Shown here: one piece after another, positions 56,697 to 64,000 of the stretch
How positions within the stretch are numbered: position 1 is the stretch's first letter
Layout of the letters: each line of letters begins with the position of its first letter
DNA from: Toxorhynchites rutilus septentrionalis
Lineage: Eukaryota; Arthropoda; Insecta; Diptera; Culicidae
Direction: 5' to 3'
Assembly: GCF_029784135.1 (NCBI RefSeq)
Contig: NC_073745.1
Coordinates: forward strand, 240,218,191 to 240,282,190
DNA length: 64,000 nucleotides
Translations under genes and position numbers: made by a program
Notes under the pieces: generated by a model
Told to the model about the DNA's origin: nothing
The model's input: the letters and a program-made list of their open reading frames with translations, nothing else
Database searches by the model: none

Positions 56697-57427
56697 TTAT
56701 AAAGGATGTGTCACATCAAATTGCATCACGGAAAAAACGCTGTAGAAATTTAATTGTTAGGAATTATATCTTCAGCTTTCGCTTATAATCAGATAAGAGT
56801 GTATAGATCACGTTGACCATGCTGTCAATTTTTCGTAAATTTGGAAAAATGTCGTCGAACGAAAAAGAGCGTCGCGAATTAATCCTGTGCACTCATTTCG
56901 AGAATCCGGAGTTGTCACATCGGGACATCGGTAAAATGCTGGGAATCGTCCAATCCACGGTCAGCATGGTACTAAAACGATACTTCGAGAACCTAACCAT
57001 CGACCGGAAGGTGAAGAACGGCAAAAATGGATGCTCCGTCAGTGAAAAAGATCACAAGCGCGTAGTTAAGCAGTTTAGACGTGATCCGAGAAGTTCGGTC
57101 CGGGATGTCGCCAATAAGCTGAATTTGTCAAGTTCATTCGTCCAGCGGACCAAGCAACGGGAGGGCCTGCGTACATACAAGGTTCAGAAGGCTCGTAACC
57201 GCGATGAAAGGCAAAACATGGTGGGGAAGACGCGAGCCCGGAAGCTGTACACCGAAATGCTGACGAAGCCGCATTGCCTGGTAATGGACGACGAAACCTA
57301 CGTCAAAGCGGACTTTCGTCAGCTGCCGGGCCTGTTGTTCTTCTCCGCAGAGGACAAATTCAGCGTTCCGGAGGAGATTCGCAAGCAGAAACTATCGAAG
57401 TTTGCCAAAAAGTACATGGGAATAAAT
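56697..57427 (+). mobile_element. Truncated ITmD37E-type element
   Basis: The 5' part only. A leader with GGATGTGTCACATCAAATTG (about 56704) precedes the transposase start. After about 57420 the sequence switches to the long-TIR element, so the 3' half including the catalytic PDLANCHY...PIEKYW region and right TIR are lost. Confidence 0.7.
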
Positions 57428-57463
57428 TTCAAAATCAAAATTATGAATGAAAATTTACTTTAA
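56813..57463 (+). pseudogene. ITmD37E transposase, N-terminal half fused to foreign sequence
   Basis: MSSNEKERRELILCTHFENP begins the transposase (56849; an upstream in-frame ATG exists at 56813). HTH motifs are HRDIGKMLGIVQSTVSMVLK and VRDVANKLNLSSSFVQRTKQ. CLVMDDETYVKADF holds the first catalytic Asp. After KKYMG the frame runs into INFKIKIMNENLL, which is encoded by the neighbouring long-TIR element, and stops at 57463. The second Asp and Glu of DD37E are missing. Confidence 0.85.
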
Positions 57464-58277
57464 CGTATCGAATTTATTTTATGTGATTAAATAAAAGTTT
57501 TTTTTCCGATATCGCAGAATATTGAACGAAAACTGTGTCAAACAAACAGGAAATGCATCGACAAATGGTTAAGTGAGTGCCAGAACTACATGTGTTAGGT
57601 AATCAAACAATATTAAGTAAAAATTTTCATTCAAACTTTTATATGTTTACACTGCACTTGGCCCTTCTGATCTGATGGAGAACAATTTACCTCCCAAGCA
57701 CTAATATCATCACCAGACGTCGACACTGTACATTTGCCGTCGTAAATACCCTTAGAAAAATCCTCGGTCGAAAACTACTAAATACATTTGGTAATGCAAA
57801 ATTAGTAGAATGTACAAATTTTTTGTACATATTGTCAACAAACCCGCATCCCTACCAGAGATTAGTATATTTTACTCGATAACATTAGTAAGCTTGGATA
57901 TTGTCATATCTGAAAATTGGTGAGAAAAGCGCGTATTAACCATTTTCATTGTTCCCATAAGGCAATACGGAGGTATAATAAGGATATAATTCTGATACGT
58001 GCATTTTCGGCGAGAAAATGTAGCCGATATTGGGCTTCCGAATCGTTGTTCTGCTTGACATATGTGTTTATTAGTACGGTCGAAAATGACTATAGATTGG
58101 TAGTATTTACCAAAAAATTCGTTATATTTACTAATTATTTCTCTCAGTGTATAAACAAATCAGACTATATAACGCACACCAACAAACCACCGCATTCGTG
58201 AAACTGAAAACGTTTTTTTATTACAGAGTCAGTTTGGCACTGACTCAGTTTTAAAAACGAATTCGCTATTAGTATGA
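57428..58277. mobile_element. Long-TIR element, copy 2 (right part), with a nested MITE
   Basis: From TCAAAATCAAAATTATGAAT to AAAAACGAATTCGCTATTAG it matches 51285-52390 base for base over long stretches. It lacks the 620-bp insertion of copy 1 but carries its own 401-bp insertion. The left part is missing at the junction with the ITmD37E fragment. Confidence 0.8.
57749..58149. mobile_element. 401-bp TA-flanked MITE
   Basis: Copy 1 (51650-51665) has the uninterrupted CGCAAATATAAACAAATC. Here the same sequence is split after CGTAAATA by DNA starting CCCTTAGAAAAATCCTCGG and ending TATTTCTCTCAGTG, with TA duplicated. The ends (CCCTTAGAAAAAT against CACTGAGAGAAAT reversed) are weakly inverted. 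A related CACTGAGAGAAATAATTAG occurs at 62915. Confidence 0.75.
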
Positions 58278-58439
58278 TATTTGCCGCCCGAAGGCCAGAA
58301 GGGTCGCCTCTATAGCGTGGTTCCCTAGCGTTTATCATGGAAGGGATAGTTGTTAGTGGGAATGGTTAAGAAAAATCACGATTCACTGCGGTAAGTGATG
58401 TGATTCTAAAAACGAGAACTCTCACCTATTCGACAAAAT

Positions 58440-59560
58440 GAGACCTGAGAATAACCTGAGAAGGTTACCGAAGAAATTCTTCTAAACTCGCTAAAACTGA
58501 TTATGTAGTTCGATGTTCGTCACTTGTATTATCTTTCAGAATTATATTCAACGACCAACCGATTTTACATGTTAACATATTTTTCAATTGCTACAACCAA
58601 GGTTATTTTGGGCCAGAGAAGGTCGGCAAGAAATTATTTCCCATTTTTCGAATCAACGATATATTTTTAACCTGAGGTAAACGAGATCCCTGCACCCGTG
58701 CACCCGTGGCCGAGTGGTTAGCGTCTCACATTATCATGCCGGGTGTTCGGGTTCGATTCCCGTTCTGGCCGGGGGATTTTTTCGTCAAAGAAATTTCCTT
58801 CGACTTGCACTGTGATCACGCGTATTCTAGAGCTTGCCCCTCGGAATACATTCAAGGCGTGTTATTTGGCTTAGAAAATCTCAACTAAGTATTAATAAAT
58901 GACGCTAGTTAATGCATACGTTGAGATGGCAAAAGTTCCACAGGGAACGTTAACGCCATTCAAGGAAACGAGATCCCTCTGAAATTGCTTGAATCGACAA
59001 TATATTTTGTGATTCATTACTCGTATTATGTATAAAAATTATTAAACGCAGCGGCTGAGATTATCTCTGGTCAACCTGAAAAGGTCACCGGTGAGACTCT
59101 TTACAAGGCAACCATTAACATTCCTGAAATCGACAATATATTTTTCAACCTGAGATGGTCATCTAAGTAACTCCTTTAAAGACGGTCGAACCGACGATAT
59201 ATCAAGATATATCGTCGGTTAACCTCGTGCACGATATATTTTTTTATCCATCACGCGTTTTACATTTTGAAATATTTTTCCAATCACCACGAATAAGGTT
59301 ATTTTTGGGGAACCTGAGAAGATCGACGAGAAACTTCTTTAACATTCTTTGAATCGACTATATATTTTTAACCTGAGAAAGTCACCGATGAATTTTAAGG
59401 ACTAAAAATGGTCGAACCGATGGTATATTTTATTATTCATCATTTATATTATATTTCAACGAGACGTTAGAGGTTATCTTTGGGTAACCTAAGAAGGTCG
59501 CCGATAGATGTCCTGTAAAATTTTCCAACCGACGAAATATATTTTGTTATTCATCATTCA
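58440..59560. repeat. Diverged satellite array, about 170-bp units of two half-units
   Basis: The core AACCTGAGAAGGTCACCGA followed by GTCGAACCGACGATATATTTT-type sequence recurs at about 58451, 58607, 58671, 59071, 59149, 59319, 59376 and 59490. Spacing between 59149, 59319 and 59490 is about 170. It is interrupted by a SINE at 58692-58965. A perfect GATATATCnnGATATATC-type palindrome occurs at 59202-59220. It is non-coding. Confidence 0.7.
58692..58965 (+). mobile_element. Intact tRNA-derived SINE (family A)
   Basis: 274 bp, flanked by a perfect 13-bp duplication AAACGAGATCCCT (58679-58691, 58966-58978). The head has TGGCCGAGTGGTTAGCG (A box) and GGGTTCGATTCCC (B box), but the cloverleaf is not that of a functional tRNA. 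The body has CAAAGAAATTTCCTTCGACT, TATTCTAGAGCTTGCCCCTC, ATTCAAGGCGTGTTATTTGG and a 3' GGGAACGTTAACGCCATTC. I recall similar SINEs from Aedes; that identification is from memory. Confidence 0.92.
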
Positions 59561-60283
59561 TTTTATATTTTTATTTTATGCAACTCCGTGCAAAAATGCG
59601 GCTGCACAAATCGTACGCAATTGCGAAAAATAACCAACTACACAGAACTGCATCGGTGTGGCTACACCACCCGCTCGCCCCAAGAAAATCGTTCGCCTCG
59701 AGCAAAAAAAATAGCCTGCCTCCATCCGTCAGTCATCGCACAGTCAAATTTTGTTATCCAATCAAATACCTGACTGTACACCAACGAAAACAAACAAACC
59801 ACCCCGCTCGTCACAAGCAGACGAGTCCGAGTGGGGAAGCAATGTAACCACACCAATACAATCCCATGCAGCTGCTCATCCTTCACGACCGCACACCAAC
59901 CGTACAGCCACGCTCTCCCACACAATCGCAGCCTAATATTAACTTACACTACCTCTCTAACACCAAAACCGAGAGACTTTCCGCAAGCGATGCGCATTTG
60001 CGACAGCTTTCGGAACAGTTATTGAAATTGCAAATTATTAATAGTACTTAGCTGGGATTAGCTGGGTTTCTCGATATAGTTGGGTTATCGTCCTGCTGGC
60101 ATAATTAGTGTGTTAGTAAACACCATGCACTGAAATGTTGGCTACCACCCACACGCACACACAACCACGGTACACGAGAGAGTGAAAAAAAAACGACGCC
60201 AGAAACGAGTAAAATTTGCAACCGAAAACTGAAAAATACGATTTGAAACAACAATTCTCACTATAACATGATAAGAATGTATA
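59561..60283. other. No gene recognised
   Basis: Short overlapping frames only. 59580-59940 is less AT-rich and has no repeats I can identify, but none of its frames shows a domain or splice sites. Confidence 0.45.
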
Positions 60284-61577
60284 AAGTCTGCTTCATTTAA
60301 TATTGGAACAAATTCTTTTGCTCATTGTGGCGCTCCTAGTGGACGGATTTGGAAACTTTTTTCACCCACGTGTCGGGAAATTCATTACCTTTCACCATGT
60401 ATTTATGTCATAACACCAAACGATAGCATTTTGTAAACAACCGCCATGGAAGCCGAACGGAGAGATAAAATTGTGCACAGTTTTCTTGAAAATCCATTGT
60501 TGTCGGCATCTAAGCTAGCTAAACAGCTTAAAATGCCCAGAAATACCGTATGGTGTGTTATCAAGCAGTACAAGGAAACATTGACGACGGCTCGGAAGCC
60601 GCATTCGAAGCGTCGGAGTGGAACTGTCGACCGGAAACTGCGTGGGAAAGTCATCAAGGCCGTCAAGAGGAATCCCAATCTTTCAGACCGCGATTTGGCC
60701 AATAAGTTCCAGGCCGCTCACAGTACGGTGCGACGAATTCGTCTTCGGGAAGGAATAAGGTCATTCCGAGCCAGCAAACAGCCAAATCGGACGCTGAAGC
60801 AGAGCAATGTGGCCAGAATCCGTGCTCGAAAGCTGTACGACCAAGTGCTGACCAAGTTCGACGGATGTATTCTGATGGACGATGAGACCTACGTGAAGGC
60901 GGACTTTGGGCAAATCCCAGGTCAAAAATTTTATTTGGCGACGGCTCGGGGGGATGTACCTGCAAAATTTAAGTTCGTGTTTGCGGATAAATTCGCCCGC
61001 AAGTACATGATTTGGCAGGGGATATGCAGTTGTGGACAGAAAACCAAAGTCTTTCTCACTGACAAGACAATGACATCAGAAGTCTACAAAAAAGAGTGCC
61101 TACAGAAACGGATTCTGCCGTTTATTCGTGCCCACGACCGTCCAGTAATGTTTTGGCCGGACCTCGCAAACTGCCATTACAGCAAAACGGTTATGGAATG
61201 GTACGCAAGGAACGGGGTCAGCGTAATACCGAAGGACCTCAACCCCCCAAACTGCCCCCAGTTCCGGCCGATAGAGAAATACTGGGCAATCACGAAGCGG
61301 AGGCTTAAGGCTTAAGGGAAAACTTGTTAGGGACATGACTCAAATGAAGAACTGGTGGAATCAAATCGCCAAAACGGTGGACGAAAAGGGTGTGCGCCGC
61401 CTAATGTGCCGTATTACGGGAAAAGTACGAGAATTTCTTCGAAACAGCAATGAATTTTTTTTTTATGAAAGAGTAAAGAAAATGCTACATTTGTATGAAA
61501 AACAAATTATGAATTCGTTAATAAATGACTAAACTACACGCAATTGTTTGTGTTCCAATATTAAATGAAGCAGACTT
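60284..61577 (+). mobile_element. Nearly intact ITmD37E transposon
   Basis: Perfect 27-28-bp inverted ends beginning AAGTCTGCTTCATTTAATAT followed by TGGAACA, flanked by TA (60282-60283, 61578-61579). Length is 1,294 bp. One transposase gene is broken only near its end. Confidence 0.93.
60446..61315 (+). pseudogene. ITmD37E transposase, C-terminus lost by a 7-bp tandem duplication
   Basis: ITmD37E transposases cut and paste TA-target elements. The frame MEAERRDKIVHSFLENPLLS has two HTH motifs (SKLAKQLKMPRNTVWCVIKQ; DRDLANKFQAAHSTVRRIRL). The catalytic triad is complete: MDDETYVKADF, FWPDLANCHYS, and RPIEKYWAITKRRLK, with 37 residues between the last Asp and Glu. At 61301-61315 GGCTTAA is repeated in tandem, which shifts the frame and makes a TAA. 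Without the extra 7 bp the frame would continue for about 72 codons to 61531 (RDMTQMKNWWNQIAKTVDEK and onward). Because the triad precedes the break, a truncated protein could still be made. Confidence 0.9.
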
Positions 61578-61913
61578 TAATAGACACCGTGAGCAATAAC
61601 CATTTTTCACGATAATTTTCACCAAAAAAGTATTTCTACCAGCGAATTGAGCCGAGACAGGTTAGAACACGATACACGACGAAGAAAACAAACCAAATAC
61701 GGAGCAAAAAAATAATTCATCCGTACCCGACGGCTGTTCGATCGAAGGCCACACACATTAAAAGTTCCGGGCAGCCGCACCAAGCGTTACTGCGGCGTTA
61801 ATGTCATTATGTACTTTAAAGCGGTCCATACATCTACAATATTATTACACAACATAAGTGGTTGTGAAATAATATTGAGGGTGTGTTTCAGATGTTGCAA
61901 TGTTGTACAATAT

Positions 61914-62110
61914 TTTTTTTTTTATAAATTCGTTTATTTTTACAGGCTCAGTTACATAAGTTTAAAGGAGCCGAAATCTTAAATATATTTTTAAAACTAT
62001 ATATATGAACAATTTTCTTAAATATATGGTTAGTAATGTGGGAAACCGATTACTCGCGGTGGACTCGAGATTAAAAGGGTGACATATTTTTCTCAGAAAA
62101 AGGATGGGGT
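61914..62110 (-). mobile_element. 3' end of the same LINE family as 7061-8188
   Basis: A T-run, then AGGCTCAGTTACATAAGTTT, AAAGGAGCCGAA, later GGAAACCGATTACTCGCGGT, and AAAAGGGTGACATATTTT, matching 7075-7245. Target duplication TACAATAT at 61906-61913 and 62111-62118. Only about 197 bp of 3' UTR was inserted (extreme 5' truncation). Confidence 0.85.
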
Positions 62111-62118
62111 TACAATAT

Positions 62119-62790
62119 ATTGTATGATATAAAAAAATTTAGATATTTATTGTGCAACGCTTACAATATTGCATGATATATGTGTGACGTTGTGCATATG
62201 GTGTCAGTTCATGTCAAAGCTCATGTTTACATTTACATCGTCTCGGGTGTAAAGTGAGGGTTATCCTAAAAAAAATCAAAGACTGTTTTTCGAGGACGCG
62301 TGTGTCGCGATGGCCATCAAAAACGCCGATGGGTTTATTGAGACTAATTGTTCACTTCCGGCATTATGGGATATCAAGTGTCAGATTCCAACGAGTACTT
62401 GTGATAAAATATTGATCGTCAGTAACCAGCCTTGCACAATATTCAGGACCGACTTTAATATCATCCCCAAATGATTCAATTTCATTGCACAAATGTCTTT
62501 GACGCCATAATATTGTACGTCTGCGGACAACCTTCAATAATAATGTCAATAAATTCATACAATAGTATTGTGCGTGTATAGGCGCTTAATGTAGCTTTGT
62601 TCAAATGTAAAAAAATTAACCTGCGGAAAAAACCAATCTGTACCTTCAGACCAAAATTAACGAAAAATCTGTACCTTTCCAGATAAATCTGTACTTGTGG
62701 CAACACTTCTTGTGCCATTACGCTTTTTTCTCTGCAGTTATTTTTGTTGCTGTAATTTGCTTTGTGATTTTTCCCCGTTGCGGTTCGATC
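62119..62790. other. No gene recognised
   Basis: AT-rich, with several CAATATTGTAC-like words (also at 61830-61910), perhaps an old element interrupted by the LINE tail. No coding frame is supported. Confidence 0.4.
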
Positions 62791-62798
62791 AGTACACA

Positions 62799-63283
62799 TA
62801 GTGATCCCCGATTTTTGAAATTAATCGTTCATCCACAAATCGAATACTTTTCAGCAGTTTGTTATTCGATACGATTAATCGCTCCAAATAATCGATTAAT
62901 CGATTAATCGTCACACTGAGAGAAATAATTAGTTAGACTAATATTTCTCATTTGTTAGAAAGCCATCTGGAATCAAAAAAGTGTTTATTCCGCCTGAAAA
63001 TCAATTATTATCATTTACGCTCCCCTAAACTCGTAAACGAAGTTCATTTCGAATCGACGGCATTGAGCATCTTTTAGGAGTTTAGGAGAGCGTCAAAGAT
63101 AATAATTGATTTTCATAATAAAACTGCAGCGGCCATACGGGTTTTTTTTGCTCTGGGTTTGGATCGATTAATCGACGTAAATTATTCGTTCGCTTCGATT
63201 ATTGGTTGTGCAGTATTCGTTCGATTAATAATCGATTTCTGTATGAAGTATTCGATTAATCGAACGATTATCCGGGATCACTA
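62799..63283. mobile_element. 485-bp hAT-type MITE with 8-bp duplication and nested insert
   Basis: Perfect 8-bp duplication AGTACACA (62791-62798, 63284-63291). The inverted ends are TAGTGATCCC at both ends. Repeats of ATTAATCG lie inside both arms. An 8-bp target is characteristic of hAT elements. DNA beginning CACTGAGAGAAATAATTAG (62915) to about 63165 appears to be a separate insertion. Confidence 0.85.
62990..63122. repeat. Long hairpin inside the hAT-type MITE
   Basis: TGAAAATCAATTATTATCAT, then TTACGCTCCCCTAAACTC, is followed about 45 bp later by its near-perfect complement (AGTTTAGGAGAGCGTCAAAG, then ATAATAATTGATTTTCAT). The arms are about 38-40 bp. The stem could form a small structured RNA if transcribed. 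Confidence 0.7.
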
Positions 63284-63291
63284 AGTACACA

Positions 63292-64000
63292 TTGATCAAA
63301 TTTCATCTGTCAAAGTGTTAAATATTTAGCTTCGGTCAAAAAGTATACCTTCACCCTAAAAATAGGTAACCTTCTTGAGGTAAAATTATTTCCACTATGC
63401 AAGACTGAACATCTCCATGTAGATGTGTTTACGGCATACCTTCTTCAATGTATGGTTTGTTATCATCCTGCGTTTGGTATCGTTGCTCGGAAACATGATT
63501 CACGCGATAACAGCGAGTCCCAACCCACATCAATTGCGGTGACATGACATCCATTACGGTATACTTCCTTAGCAACACTTAATTTTAAAATCTGCAACGA
63601 TTTCAAATGTAATTCAACACACTACACAATTCCATACAGTAAGTGATTCTTCGGATTCTTTCGATTGGTTTGAAGTTTCTCTCGTCCACAATCACGGCTT
63701 ACAGAGACAAGGCTAGCTACTCCGGATCCGTCATTTTTTAGTGACGTCATCTGAGTCGTTGAAGTAAACAATGTGTTCTTATTTTTTATTTTTTGTGCTT
63801 TGTAAGTTTGTGCGTTGATAGTATAGTTGATTATATTTAACATCATGAATAATTTGATAAAACATTTATCCACAAAGAACATAATTCTCGGTTTTTCGGA
63901 AAGCGAAAGAATTTCTTTTTTGGCCCGATAATGTCATTTTCATAATTTATACACCCGCTCACAGCGCATTGAACCATTTTCGATTTTTCATTTCAGGAAC
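63292..64000. other. No gene; possible splice acceptor at the very end
   Basis: AT-rich with no coding signal. The last bases, TTCGATTTTTCATTTCAG|GAAC, fit a splice acceptor on the + strand at 63996, so an exon of another gene may begin at 63997. Four bases are not enough to say which. Confidence 0.3.

Noticed and set aside
58700..58770. tRNA gene (TGGCCGAGTGGTTAGCG with GGGTTCGATTCCC)
   Set aside because: The boxes are good, but the element continues into a SINE body and has a 13-bp target duplication, and the acceptor stem does not close as in a real tRNA.
59578..59847. 89-residue open frame as a host gene
   Set aside because: No domain, no start context, several overlapping frames of equal length in the same stretch, and composition-driven.
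62799..63283. Regulatory homeobox-site cluster (ATTAATCG repeats)
   Set aside because: The repeats lie within a MITE with an 8-bp target duplication and recur in another copy, so a transposon origin explains them without host regulation.
1..64000. CRISPR arrays, bacterial operons, rRNA genes, phage or toxin modules
   Set aside because: No short regular spacer arrays, ribosome-binding-site-linked frames or rRNA-like sequence; intron-containing insect genes and insect TEs account for the window.

Overview
The window is eukaryotic, AT-rich and crowded with transposons. Its two host genes have short GT-AG introns of 50-70 nt mixed with very long TE-filled introns. The protein families, the ITmD37E transposons (described from mosquitoes) and the tRNA-type SINE point to an insect, most likely a culicine mosquito of the Aedes type. 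That species call is an inference. No prokaryotic feature, CRISPR array, rRNA or bona fide tRNA gene was seen.

Host genes. (1) An activated-Cdc42-kinase (ACK) gene of the Drosophila Ack-like/PR2 type lies on the + strand. Nine exons can be read at 21931-22000, 22066-23506, 23560-23850, 23911-24178, 30243-30345, 30402-30732, 31632-33443, 47302-48816 and 54220-54408. They encode an N-terminal SAM-like region, tyrosine kinase, SH3, CRIB, a long low-complexity tail and a C-terminal UBA. The first coding exon is not identified; a unique, more GC-rich block at 9.2-11.1 kb may hold the promoter or a 5' exon. Its long introns (6.1, about 13.9 and 5.4 kb) hold most of the mobile DNA. (2) ASCC1 (KH domain plus 2H-phosphoesterase fold) lies tail-to-tail on the - strand, with exons at 55823-55910, 55337-55762 and 54859-55279. 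Its 5' end was not found.

Mobile DNA by region. 0-6.5 kb: a ~397-bp tandem repeat, a long-inverted-repeat element with a SINE inside it, and a ~145-bp tandem array. 7-8.2 kb: a 5'-truncated RNase H LINE with a 13-bp target duplication. 12.7-21.6 kb: an internally deleted mariner, a DD41D IS630-Tc1-mariner element, a LINE reverse-transcriptase relic, a TTAA MITE inside a SINE, a full-length mariner and two more SINEs. 24-30 kb (intron): three further mariners, two of them nested or split. 33.8-47.3 kb (intron): two SINEs, a TIR element containing a pogo-like MITE, a complete BEL/Pao LTR retrotransposon with an intact 1,989-residue polyprotein, and a MITE. 49-53 kb (intron): a pogo-like relic and a long-TIR element carrying a 620-bp insertion. 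56-64 kb: a mariner relic, a truncated ITmD37E element fused to a second copy of the long-TIR element, a satellite array with a SINE in it, a nearly intact ITmD37E element, a LINE 3' end and a hAT-type MITE.

The best leads are the LTR asymmetry of the BEL element (a 59-bp GT...AG segment present in only one LTR), reciprocal empty/filled sites between two copies of one element, the homopolymer-linked frameshifts of the DD41D element, a dispersed ~44-bp motif present in whole or part at least seven times, and the unresolved splice between exons 7 and 8 of the kinase gene. I see no wholly new biochemical system.
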